Shown piece after piece: positions 31,488-39,199 of a stretch of 41,698 nucleotides of DNA. The first letter of the stretch is position 1; each line of letters starts with the position of its first letter. The position numbers and the translations under genes were made by a program. Location of the stretch: the NCBI GenBank assembly GCA_035289625.1, contig DATDWP010000007.1, positions 1 through 41,698 of the forward strand, read 5' to 3'. Under the pieces are notes generated by a model that saw only the letters and a program-made list of their open reading frames with translations, was not told where the DNA came from and made no database searches. Origin of the DNA: UBA10205 sp035289625. GTDB lineage: Archaea > Iainarchaeota > Iainarchaeia > Iainarchaeales > Iainarchaeaceae.

Positions 31488-34475
31488 TTATGTGCATGCC
31501 CCGCCGCCATCAAACTGTGTCCAGGCCGATCCGCTGCAAAAACAGGGTTCATTCATATTATTATCCATATACATCCTGCCCTCATCGGTTGAGGCGCACT
31601 GGCCGGGAGAATCGGTTGGTGTGAGCTTCATAACGCTTGAAATTTCAAGGGTGCTGGCAGGGGTTGCTGTGCCGATTCCTACGTTGCCGTCGCTCATTAT
31701 TATTAGTGCCGGGTCTCCAGAGCTTTTGTTCACTCTTAGGATGTTGGTGTCGGATGTTCCTGCGGTGATGCGTGTCATGCCGTTTATGTCAAGTTTGTAT
31801 ACGGGGCTAAGTGTTGCAATTGCGATATTGCTGCGTATTGTCCCTGATGAATTAATGCCCAAGAGAATATTGCCGATATTTGCGGTTGGACCCAAATCTG
31901 CAGAACCTCCGATTATATAGATGGAGCCACCCAAGCTTTGACTTGCATGGCTACCTAAACCATCACCACCAGCAATGTTAACAGCGCCACCACCAGCATT
32001 GCAACACCCATTACCTCCGCCACCAGTAATACTTACGGCGCCGCCATTATTTGCGCCATTGGGGCCGCCGGTGCCGCCGGTAATCGCTATTTGCCCGCCG
32101 TGGTTATTTCCAGAAGATGTCGCGCCCAGAAGGGTCAGTGTTTGCCCCTGTGAAGAGACGCCAAGTGAAATTATTCTGGCAGTTCCGGCAGTGAACATTA
32201 AATTCCCATCTAGTTCCAATTTCGACCCAGGAGTAGTCACTCCAATCCCCACGTTTCCGTTTTTGTCTACTATTAGTCCTGTGACTGGCGAGGCAACAGT
32301 GTTAGCGTCCACTCTTAGGGCGTTCCCTGTTGAATTATAGTATTGGATGTTTAGGTCACCGACTATATTGAGCTTGTTTTGCGGTGTGCTTGTTGCGATG
32401 CCGACATAGCCAGTATCATCAATAGTCATGTATGTTCCTAAGACTCCCCCGAATATATAACCAATATCAGCACCTCCTCCTTGATTGGCATAAAATTGAA
32501 GCTTATCAGTAGAAAGCCTGCCGATATCATAAGTGTATTGATCTCCCGCATAGTCCCCTACTCGCAATTGCTTTCCCTGATTAGCCGTTCTCAAATCTAA
32601 AACTGGCACAGAGCCGCCTGTTGAGCGATTTTCAAAATATCCTATTGGCCCCGCTGAAGTCTCTTTAAATACACTGAGTGCGTAATTAGGGGCATTTGTC
32701 CCAATCCCCACGTTTCCTGATGTTCCTCCAGCGCCTACTATTCTTGCGATTTCTCCTCCGCTTGTGTTTTTGAAAATGATGTTTTGGTCGCCTGGATTGA
32801 TGTTAGTAACATTCAAATCAGTGGCGTTCAAAATTATGTTTCCTAAATAAGATGTTCCAGTGACGTTGAGATCGCCTGTAATTCTTGTGTTGCCGTTCAC
32901 ATCCAGTTTTTGTGTAGGGAGTGTTGTTGCGATTCCTGTGTTTCCGTCCCCGAGGATTGTTAGTACGGTTGTGCCTCCTACGAATGTATTTCCTGATGAG
33001 CTTGTTCCTGTGATGATTCTGAGGGCGGCGGCGCTTCCGGTTTTGTTGGTTGCTAGTCTTAACCCGTTTACGCCGTAAACTCCGAGATTTCCCGGGGCGT
33101 AAAGTCCGCCGTTGCCGTCATTATCAATTGTTTGCTGCATTGCTATTCTTGTTGAGCCTTGCCAGTTTGAGTAAAAGTTTTCTGCGTAACCTGATTGGAA
33201 GTTTCCGGCATTGATAAAACCTGCAAGATGACCACTGCCGAGTGTAAATTGTAGTCGTGTTGTTGAGCCGCCATCAAGGTAGAGGTTATTTGTCACGTTA
33301 GCGTCCCCAACAACATTGAGCGTCCTTTTAGGCGTTGCTGTTCCGATCCCGACGTTGCCGTCGTGGTTTATTGTCATTCGTAGTGATGGTGCTGTTCCTG
33401 CTGTGTTGTCTGCTGGATGGGTGTAGAATCCTAATTTTCCTCCCCAAGAGTCTGCAGCATCATATCCTGTTATGCGCGCAAAATCTGTGTCGGAAGTAGA
33501 TGAGCCTGAAAAGAGTATGCCAACTCCGCCGTTTCCACCATTTGGTTGGGTTAATTTTACCAAATCCACTATACTGCTAGCACTCCCACTACCTCTAACT
33601 GAAAGCAAACTCGCAGGGCTATTTGTCCCAATTCCCAGTGTTCCAATGGATGCGCGTGTTGAGTTGATGTCTGTTGTGTTTAGGTCGCGTGTGAATATTC
33701 CGAGCCATCTGTTGGATGAGGATCCTAAACTCCAAGTGACATCAAGGAATGGTGTGTAGTTTCCGTTTACATCAATTGCGGTAACCGTCGCTGCGTTCAA
33801 ATCGTTTAGGATTACGAGTGATTGTGTGTAGAGTACTCCATTGGAGATGGTTACTCCGCCTAAACCAAAGCCTCCTTGTGTTGTGAGTGTGTTTGCGAAG
33901 TTCCAGGCTCCGGTTACATTGTCGTCTGCGGTTTTTCTTGCGTATTGTGAATTGAAGTCCGAGCCCCATTTGAGGGCGTTCAGATCGGCACCGGTTTTGG
34001 AAATTTTTGTCCAATCAATACTAGCAGTACTAGAAATATCAGAATTTGTAATTGTCGCGTCTAAAATTGATCCTGTTTTTACCACTCCGTGGCTTGACTC
34101 AAATTGTTTTCTTTCTGAGCCGTTGAAGTCGAGGTCTGTTCCGTTGATGCTGAGGTCAATGTAATAATACCCACCGTAGTTGAGGTCGAGTTGTGTATTA
34201 CTCCCGAGTACTACGTCCACTACTCCGTCGGTTATTGCGTTGTTAAAATCTGACCCGGAATCGTACACTAAATTCCCGTTAACATTCGCATCGTAAATGT
34301 AAACTCTTAAATCTCCTGTGGAAAGTGAAGAACCTGATTGTGCTATCCGCCCATGCAACGCAACTAGTTGCGCAACGGCAAAAACACCAGAACAAAAAAA
34401 CAATAAAACTAAAAGGGCACAAAGGGCGGGGACAAAATGGATATGTATTGAACAGGAATTGGGTTTATTCTGCAT
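31488..34475 (-). CDS. Fibre 2: intact GNVGIGTxxP-repeat surface fibre
   Basis: A 995-residue secreted protein. MQNKPNSCSIHIH leads into a signal peptide ending SGVFA. The head (HGRIAQSGSS onward, about 230 residues) is nearly identical to fibre 1. The shaft has about eight repeats (GNVGIGTATPKRTL and relatives), interspersed with segments such as Gly-rich ITGGTGGPNGANNGG. The C-terminus has four Cys in GQCASTDEGRMYMDNN ... CFCSGSAW ... GGACT, a cap common to such fibres. Several internal segments (NTRITGDLNVTGTSYLGN, SPVTGLIVDKNGNVG) recur in fibre 1 between unrelated sequence. It lies between AbiEii and the Cys-rich surface protein. Prophage origin is unlikely because no other phage gene is present and it has a signal peptide. 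Confidence 0.85.
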   Translation of the reverse strand: MQNKPNSCSIHIHFVPALCALLVLLFFCSGVFAVAQLVALHGRIAQSGSSLSTGDLRVYIYDANVNGNLVYDSGSDFNNAITDGVVDVVLGSNTQLDLNYGGYYYIDLSINGTDLDFNGSERKQFESSHGVVKTGSILDATITNSDISSTASIDWTKISKTGADLNALKWGSDFNSQYARKTADDNVTGAWNFANTLTTQGGFGLGGVTISNGVLYTQSLVILNDLNAATVTAIDVNGNYTPFLDVTWSLGSSSNRWLGIFTRDLNTTDINSTRASIGTLGIGTNSPASLLSVRGSGSASSIVDLVKLTQPNGGNGGVGILFSGSSTSDTDFARITGYDAADSWGGKLGFYTHPADNTAGTAPSLRMTINHDGNVGIGTATPKRTLNVVGDANVTNNLYLDGGSTTRLQFTLGSGHLAGFINAGNFQSGYAENFYSNWQGSTRIAMQQTIDNDGNGGLYAPGNLGVYGVNGLRLATNKTGSAAALRIITGTSSSGNTFVGGTTVLTILGDGNTGIATTLPTQKLDVNGNTRITGDLNVTGTSYLGNIILNATDLNVTNINPGDQNIIFKNTSGGEIARIVGAGGTSGNVGIGTNAPNYALSVFKETSAGPIGYFENRSTGGSVPVLDLRTANQGKQLRVGDYAGDQYTYDIGRLSTDKLQFYANQGGGADIGYIFGGVLGTYMTIDDTGYVGIATSTPQNKLNIVGDLNIQYYNSTGNALRVDANTVASPVTGLIVDKNGNVGIGVTTPGSKLELDGNLMFTAGTARIISLGVSSQGQTLTLLGATSSGNNHGGQIAITGGTGGPNGANNGGAVSITGGGGNGCCNAGGGAVNIAGGDGLGSHASQSLGGSIYIIGGSADLGPTANIGNILLGINSSGTIRSNIAIATLSPVYKLDINGMTRITAGTSDTNILRVNKSSGDPALIIMSDGNVGIGTATPASTLEISSVMKLTPTDSPGQCASTDEGRMYMDNNMNEPCFCSGSAWTQFDGGGACT

Positions 34476-34672
34476 AGCAAATTCTCGCTTAGATAAAGGC
34501 AGAACCCCTTTAAAAAACTGACGAAAACGGGGGGGGAGATTTTTGGTGAAAATTCACAAAATCAAGGGTTATGGTACTGCGCTTCCAACTAAAAAGTTTC
34601 AATAAAATCCCCTACATTCCAATCCCCGATTTTCTTATCCACTCCGCCAATTTGTTTAGTTCTTTTAGTGTT
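34376..34672 (-). repeat. Duplicated upstream block, copy 2
   Basis: Counterpart of 2827-3135. Here the AbiEii tail is part of an intact gene, so this copy is likely the original arrangement and the left locus the derived one. Confidence 0.8.
34508..34536 (-). promoter_or_regulatory. Fibre 2 promoter with eight-C tract
   Basis: TTTTTTAAAG (34508-34517) and a run of eight C (34529-34536 as G on the plus strand), with the same 11-base separation as in copy 1. The promoter lies between AbiEii and the fibre, so the fibre can be transcribed independently of AbiE. Confidence 0.55.
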
Positions 34673-35544
34673 TTGCGCGCGAATTTGTCGAAGCCTTTTG
34701 GCAATGCGGTTATTATCAGGCCGGTCTCTGCCCCAAAATCCAGCTTTTCTGGGAATTTTTTGTTCTTGAGGTTTTCTGCATACTTGAGGTATTTGAGCAT
34801 GAAAATGGTTTTTTTGATGATTGTTGCCTTTTCTGTTTGTATGGTGATTCCCCTTTTTGAGATATAATAGAGGTCAACAATGTCCCTTGCCTTAAAACCC
34901 CTTCTTGTAAGTATTGCCCTTGCTTTCTCCGCGGCAATTTCCTTGAGATCATATGTGTAAAGTTCTGTTGCCTTTGTTGCCAGTGCCGAGTATATTGGGT
35001 ATTCAAGTGCAAGGTATTTTTCCAGTTGTGGTGTTATTGGCATGAGTTGCATTTTTGTGGGGCTATGGGAGAGTTTTTCCAGGAAATTTATCTGTATTTT
35101 TATGAAGGTTGTTTTTTGTTCGGTAGATGTGGGCGAGTACCAGAATTTGAATGTTGCAAATCTGTTGCTTGCGCCAAATTCTATGTAGTGCCTGTCGGAT
35201 TTATTGGGTTTAAAGTCAAGATCTAGGGATTTTGCAGAAGATTCAAATATTTCCAGGAGCTTGGTTATTTCTTTTGAAAGTATTTTCCTCACGGTTTTTT
35301 CGGACTTGCCTTGGAATTCTTCCTGTTTTATCCATGTGAAATCAAGGTCTTCGGAAAAGCGGTAGTATCCAAAGTATGCCTTGGTTAGGCATGTTCCGCC
35401 TTTGAAGGTGAAGTTTTCCTTGAAATATTCCGACTTCTCAAGTTCTATGAGCAGGCCTTGCAGGTAGAGGTCCTTTTCTATATGTGTAATGTTTTGTGTT
35501 TTCATTTCGGCTGCAATTTTGGTTATCATGTCTTTTGGGATCAT
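34612..35544 (-). CDS. abiEii: AbiEii-type nucleotidyltransferase toxin
   Basis: A 310-residue member of the nucleotidyltransferase AbiEii/AbiGii family, toxin of type IV toxin-antitoxin systems. The core motif reads FKGGTCLTKAY (47-57) and RFSEDLDFTW (62-71), and IEKDLYLQGLL near residue 22 is the usual lead-in. The C-terminal half includes the conserved ALATKATELYTYDLKEIAAEKARAIL and ARDIVDLYYI segments. Its ATG overlaps the AbiEi stop as ATGA (35541-35544). Its last ~20 codons were copied to 3073-3135 in front of fibre 1. Confidence 0.9.
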   Translation of the reverse strand: MIPKDMITKIAAEMKTQNITHIEKDLYLQGLLIELEKSEYFKENFTFKGGTCLTKAYFGYYRFSEDLDFTWIKQEEFQGKSEKTVRKILSKEITKLLEIFESSAKSLDLDFKPNKSDRHYIEFGASNRFATFKFWYSPTSTEQKTTFIKIQINFLEKLSHSPTKMQLMPITPQLEKYLALEYPIYSALATKATELYTYDLKEIAAEKARAILTRRGFKARDIVDLYYISKRGITIQTEKATIIKKTIFMLKYLKYAENLKNKKFPEKLDFGAETGLIITALPKGFDKFARKTLKELNKLAEWIRKSGIGM

Positions 35545-36173
35545 TTGAGTTTTCCCGCCAGTTCCATTACTGATTTTGTATACCTTTTCGCATATTTTAA
35601 CATTTTTTTATGGTCGGCGTGCTCGGCCCATTCTATGAGTTCGTTCCAGATCGAGTCATTGGTCCTGCTGTTGTATTTTCGTATATGGATTAGGTCAAGC
35701 AGTGTTTTTTCCAGGTCGGAGTAGATTATATCTCCCTCCATCTTTATTCCAAACCCAAAGAGCTTTTTGTTTAGCTTCACAAATTTTACGCTATGCCCCA
35801 GTATCTTGATTGGTTTTGGCCTGAATATTTTGTCTGAAACTACGTAATCGATTGTGAAAACCTCGTGAGTGATGTTGTTTAGTTTGATGGCTGATTCGAG
35901 GCCAAAGTACCAGTCGGTTATTTTCTTGTATTCCATTGCCTTTCCAATGGCTTCATAGATTGAAGGGATATTAGATTTGAGTCTGCGTTCCTCCGCGCTT
36001 GGTATATAAAAAAAACCCCTGACTATCCTATTCAGGTACTTGTTGGTGAAGAGATACATAAGAGCTGTATTGTAAGGCAAATTTAGGCCCTCACAGATAG
36101 CCTTTAGTTCTCCTCTTGAAATATATCTATCCTTCCTCAGTAGCAGTTTGCGCACTAAAACCCTGAATCTCAT
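35541..36173 (-). CDS. abiEi: AbiEi-type transcriptional regulator/antitoxin
   Basis: A 210-residue protein with an N-terminal winged helix (YISRGELKAICEGLNLPYNTALMYL) and the AbiEi C-terminal part (YFGLESAIKLNNITHEVF, later YSDLEKTLLDLIH). AbiEi represses its own operon and counters AbiEii. It is first of the operon; the palindrome at 36190-36201 overlaps its TATA box and is the likely site of autoregulation. The sequence is well diverged from the second AbiEi at 39173, so the two operons were probably acquired separately. Confidence 0.8.
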   Translation of the reverse strand: MRFRVLVRKLLLRKDRYISRGELKAICEGLNLPYNTALMYLFTNKYLNRIVRGFFYIPSAEERRLKSNIPSIYEAIGKAMEYKKITDWYFGLESAIKLNNITHEVFTIDYVVSDKIFRPKPIKILGHSVKFVKLNKKLFGFGIKMEGDIIYSDLEKTLLDLIHIRKYNSRTNDSIWNELIEWAEHADHKKMLKYAKRYTKSVMELAGKLK

Positions 36174-36189
36174 TCATATCACAGTTTAA

Positions 36190-36201
36190 TACTATATAGT
36201 A
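36190..36201 (-). promoter_or_regulatory. Palindrome/TATA of the AbiE operon
   Basis: TACTATATAGTA is a 12-bp perfect palindrome containing the TATA-like core about 23 bases before the AbiEi ATG. A repressor bound here would compete with TBP. Confidence 0.5.
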
Positions 36202-36255
36202 AATTATAATATAAATATATCTGGGTAGGGGAGTTGCCCTTTCCAATGCCTGCAA

Positions 36256-37527
36256 TCAGGCTTTGCCAAGCAGCCATTTCCAGAGCGGGGTATATTGTAT
36301 TTTGTACTTTCCTTTTTTGTGCGTTGCCTCATAATCTGAAGTTATTATGCGCAGGTTTTTACACTTGAGTTCTTGTGCGGCTTTGATCAAGGGTTTGGTT
36401 TCCCGCTCCCTAACAATTTCATCAATAGGGTTGTAACAGACCTGTATGAGTTCTTTGACCTTGCTGCCCTCTTTGGTCACAAAATCCACTTCATTTTGCT
36501 GGTGGTTTTTCCAATAATAAACTTCGAGTCCGGGGTTTTTGGCTTTTTCCCTCAAAAGCTCAATGCACACGATATTTTCGTAAACCCTGCCCTGGTTTTT
36601 TGAAATATTGAAGCTGACAAAGTTGCAAAAGCCCTGGTCAATGCAATAAGCTTTTTTCGGGGCAATTATCTGCTGCTTGAGCTTTGCAGAGTACCTCTCA
36701 ATTACTGCAATCATGTAGGCTTCTTGCAGGTAGTGGACATAGTTTTTGGCGGTATTTATATCTTTTAAGCCGACTATTTTTGCAAGTTTTGAATACGTGA
36801 ACTCTGAGGAAAAATTAGACACAAGATAGCCTGCAAGTTCACGAAAGCTTTTCTCTTCTCTTATGCCATGTCTTTGAACACAGTCCTTTGTGAGAATGTC
36901 CCCATAAATTTCCCTCACTATTTCCCTTCCAAATTTGTAGAATTCGGGTAGTCCGCTGCCTTCGGCATATTTTTTCAGTTCGTTTTTTGCCCTCGCAATT
37001 TCCCGAGTAGAATAAATATTGGTTTTGTCCCCGGCAATTTCCTTGAATGAAAATGGGTACAATGTAAAATCAATATGCCTGCCGGTAAGATGCGTTGCAA
37101 GTTCGCCGCTAAGGAGTTTAGAATCACTTCCGGTAACAATTACTTTTTTTGTCCTGCGCAGCCTGTTTGCAAACATCTCCCAGCCATGCACCTGCTGTAT
37201 TTCATCAAGGATTATAAATTCAACATCGCCGTAGAGCTCGTAAAATGCCTCAAGCACCCTTTCGAGGTCTTCGGTTTTCATGCTTATAAGGCGCTCATCG
37301 ACAAAATTTATGTAAGCCGCTTTCTGTTTTAGCTCCCGCGCAAGCAAAAGCGAAAAAATGGATTTGCCGCTCCTGCGAATGCCAAGAACCACAAGCACAT
37401 TCGGGGCGGAAAGGTATCTTTTTGCAACATCTAACCCTTCCCTTTCAAGTATTTCTTCTTTAGAGAATTTTTCATCTACCTCTTCACGCTGGCTCTCAAT
37501 TACCCTCTTTATCTGCTCTGTTTCCAT
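36256..37527 (-). CDS. AAA_14/DUF4143-family ATPase
   Basis: A 423-residue relative of the gene at 28799. P-loop GIRRSGKS (49-56), Walker B ILDEIQ (106-111), TGSD (132-135), TGRHIDFTLYPFSF, and a C-terminal NEVDFVTKEGSKVKELIQVCY with the same Q-V-C in place of the nuclease E-x-K. Both end in a WKW motif (PLWKWLLG here, PVWKWMLD there). The start ATG is 25 bases after a TTTATAAA box, so it is leaderless. Palindromes lie on both sides of that box. A 10-bp direct repeat CTGGGTAGGG (36221-36230 and 37614-37623) brackets gene plus promoter. Confidence 0.85.
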   Translation of the reverse strand: METEQIKRVIESQREEVDEKFSKEEILEREGLDVAKRYLSAPNVLVVLGIRRSGKSIFSLLLARELKQKAAYINFVDERLISMKTEDLERVLEAFYELYGDVEFIILDEIQQVHGWEMFANRLRRTKKVIVTGSDSKLLSGELATHLTGRHIDFTLYPFSFKEIAGDKTNIYSTREIARAKNELKKYAEGSGLPEFYKFGREIVREIYGDILTKDCVQRHGIREEKSFRELAGYLVSNFSSEFTYSKLAKIVGLKDINTAKNYVHYLQEAYMIAVIERYSAKLKQQIIAPKKAYCIDQGFCNFVSFNISKNQGRVYENIVCIELLREKAKNPGLEVYYWKNHQQNEVDFVTKEGSKVKELIQVCYNPIDEIVRERETKPLIKAAQELKCKNLRIITSDYEATHKKGKYKIQYTPLWKWLLGKA

Positions 37528-37528
37528 A

Positions 37529-37576
37529 TAGTATACTAACCATGTACATTTATAAAAAGCTATTGGTTAGTAACCA
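37529..37576 (-). promoter_or_regulatory. ATPase promoter with two palindromes
   Basis: Reading the plus strand: TAGTATACTA (37529-37538) lies between TATA box and ATG, and TGGTTAGTAACCA (37564-37576) lies upstream of the TATA box (about 37549-37556). The first palindrome is flanked by a half-copy of the second (GTATACTAACCATG), so the same factor may read both. TTAGTAACCATTAA here is nearly the TTAGTAACTATTAA found before the wHTH-RelE pair. Confidence 0.6.
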
Positions 37577-37844
37577 TTAACATTTTATATAGTAACTTGG
37601 GTCTTTTCTATGCCTGGGTAGGGCATTAATTGAAATACTTGAAATTGGCAAATAAATGAAAGAGTAGTAAAACGGGCTTGTCGCCGAATTGGGTCGTTAG
37701 TTTGGATTAATGGCCTAAAAGGGCAGACAATTCATACAGAAAGTTGAGGTCTCTTTGCCAATTTTGTTCAGATTGCCAAGTCACCACATTAATTGAATCG
37801 AATTACGCGACAACCCCTAGCAAAAACAAGCCTTTTAAATACAT
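37577..37844. other. Non-coding gap between divergent promoters with distant inverted repeat
   Basis: No gene is visible. TTGTCGCCGAATT (37678-37690) and AATTACGCGACAA (37801-37813) are imperfect inverted repeats about 110 bases apart. CGGGCTTGTCG (37673-37683) also occurs at 3177-3187, before the ATPase at 3240. A TATA-like TTTTAAATA near 37832-37840 serves the wHTH gene to the right. Confidence 0.35.
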
Positions 37845-37878
37845 ATTAGTAACTATTAATTATTATTTCATAACTAAT
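37845..37878 (+). promoter_or_regulatory. Inverted repeat at the start of the wHTH-RelE operon
   Basis: ATTAGTAA and TAACTAAT (7 of 8 positions paired) lie at the two ends of this stretch; the right arm overlaps the first possible ATG. It shares TTAGTAAC-ATTAA with the ATPase promoter 280 bases away. Confidence 0.45.
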
Positions 37879-38167
37879 GGTTATATTTATGTATGAACAA
37901 AAGCAACTTCGGAAATTGGAGCATTCGCCAACCCTTAACACTGTCATAATGGTTGAAAACCTGCTCAAGAACATGAAAGAGAGCATCATAAAAGTTGCAG
38001 AAATTAAAAAAAAGCTCCCAAGGAAAATAAACCACAATACATTGAAAACAATTCTTGAATATCTTGAAGAGAGCAACAAAATAGCAGTCACTATGAAAGG
38101 AATAACCTGGATCCATAATACAAATCCAAAACTTAAAAAATTGGTTTCATCAGGACTTGAATTATGA
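37877..38167 (+). CDS. Winged-helix antitoxin-like protein
   Basis: A 96-residue protein: SIIKVAEIKKKLPRKINHNTLKTILEYLEESNKIAV followed by a short strand pair (VTMKGITWIH) is a small winged helix, as in antitoxins of archaeal RelE-type pairs. The start may be 37877 or the in-frame ATG at 37889; the first overlaps an inverted repeat. Its stop overlaps the toxin start as ATGA, so the two are translationally coupled. It probably binds the repeat at 37845-37878. Confidence 0.7.
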   Translation: MVIFMYEQKQLRKLEHSPTLNTVIMVENLLKNMKESIIKVAEIKKKLPRKINHNTLKTILEYLEESNKIAVTMKGITWIHNTNPKLKKLVSSGLEL

Positions 38168-38517
38168 AACCGGTAAAGGTTATTCTTTCCCCGGAAGCTG
38201 AGCAAGTCTACAAATATCTCGCGAATGAGGCTGCTAAATCAAAAATTGAAAAGTCAATTCTGAATGCGATAAACAAAAAGTCCGAACTCATAAAACAGAA
38301 CCCTCATTATGGAAACCCGATTTCACACGAACTCATTCCCAAAGAATATATCCAAAAATACGGCATTACAAACCTCTTCCGGGTAGAACTGCCAAATTAT
38401 TGGAGGATGTTCTATACGCTAACAAACAATGCTGGTAAAATAGAAATCATAGCATTCATACTTGAAATTTCGGATCACCCAACTTATGACAAGAGGATGA
38501 AGTACAAAAAACGCTAA
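38164..38517 (+). CDS. RelE/ParE-superfamily toxin-like protein
   Basis: A 117-residue protein of the RelE fold: N-terminal strand KVILSPEAEQVYKYL, a helix pair, then NLFRVELPNYWRMFYTL and IEIIAFILEISDHPTYDKRMKY. The last part, a strand with Glu/His followed by YDKR, resembles archaeal RelE-like mRNA interferases that act on translating ribosomes. Catalytic residues cannot be assigned with certainty because they vary in the family. It pairs with the overlapping wHTH gene. Confidence 0.75.
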   Translation: MKPVKVILSPEAEQVYKYLANEAAKSKIEKSILNAINKKSELIKQNPHYGNPISHELIPKEYIQKYGITNLFRVELPNYWRMFYTLTNNAGKIEIIAFILEISDHPTYDKRMKYKKR

Positions 38518-38553
38518 GGCGAAATTCCAAATTGTAACTTTTATAGTATGCCC

Positions 38554-38814
38554 TCAAAACGCAATGCCAAGAAGATCAAGCAGCACAAGTAGTATTATTC
38601 CCACAACGCCTGCAATTGCAACTATTAGTATGCTCCAGATATTGATTGTAATATTTATGAACGGAAGGAAATTGAGCACTGTTAGTATCACCAGCCCAAT
38701 TATGCTGTTTAGGGCAAGTTCAGCTATTGTCCTTCCAAGCTTTACCACTGCAATTATTACAACTACCAAAAGCAGTATTGTCAGTAGCGGGCCTAAAAAT
38801 AATATTTCCACCAT
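38554..38814 (-). CDS. BofA-family small membrane protein
   Basis: An 86-residue protein with two to three membrane helices. The segment ELALNSIIGLVILTVLNFL followed by INITINIWSILIVAIAGVVGIILLVLL is the form of BofA proteins (first described as pro-sigma-K processing inhibitor in Bacillus, but common in archaea with unknown role). ATG at 38812-38814 is chosen: a TATA-like TTTATAC box lies about 25 bases upstream, giving a leaderless start; an in-frame TTG two codons earlier is unlikely. It converges on the RelE gene with 36 bases between. Confidence 0.75.
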   Translation of the reverse strand: MVEILFLGPLLTILLLVVVIIAVVKLGRTIAELALNSIIGLVILTVLNFLPFINITINIWSILIVAIAGVVGIILLVLLDLLGIAF

Positions 38815-38906
38815 ATCCAATTTGCGGCAATTGTGTATAAATTCCTAAGCCCTTAGCTAGCAAAGGCACTGCTGGCATTTGTGGTTTTAGGGCTTTGGGA
38901 CAAAAC

Positions 38907-39107
38907 TTAGATGTTCGTGTGGTTTGCCGAGTAGTTATGTAAGGTTGCTCTGCTGAAAGCTACGTTATGATGCGCTCGCGCAGGCATGTCTTTGCCTCCA
39001 AAGCGGCGTTTGTCTTTGGAGAAGTTGTACTCACTGGCAACCATTTTGAAGTAATCTGCGGGGAATGAAAAGGGTGCGAGTATCAAACCGGTTTCAAATT
39101 TGAAAAT
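38907..39107 (-). pseudogene. Gene remnant of about 66 codons, family unknown
   Basis: In the 350-base gap 38821-39172 the minus strand is open for 66 codons. The text is protein-like: LILAPFSFPADYF, SEYNFSKDKRRFGGKDMP, ARAHHNVAFSRATLHNYS, stop at 38907-38909. An ATG lies at 39042-39044 (45 codons), but no promoter or ribosome site precedes it, and an in-frame stop sits just before the open stretch. I suspect the C-terminal end of a decayed gene, possibly a transposase, but cannot name it. Confidence 0.35.
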
Positions 39108-39159
39108 TTACTGCAAGTCGAAAAAATTCCTATTAGCAGTTACGGTTGTAACGGAACGC

Positions 39160-39199
39160 TTATATATTTCGTATGGTGATAGTATCATTAGGCGATACT
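39160..39199 (+). promoter_or_regulatory. Promoter and inverted repeat of the second AbiE operon
   Basis: TATA box TTATATATTT (39160-39169), then AGTATC (39181-39186) and GATACT (39194-39199) as perfect 6-bp arms around 7 bases. The expected transcription start, about 25 bases after the box, falls within the repeat, as for an autorepressed operon. Confidence 0.5.

Noticed and set aside
31488..34475. Prophage interpretation of the fibre genes
   Set aside because: The repeats resemble phage tail fibres, but both copies are (or were) preceded by secretion signals, and no capsid, terminase, portal, integrase or lysis gene is present in the window.
38821..39172. tRNA or structured RNA gene in the 350-base gap
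   Set aside because: I looked for a cloverleaf (GTTC loop, paired acceptor arms) on both strands and found none; a protein-like remnant explains part of the gap better.
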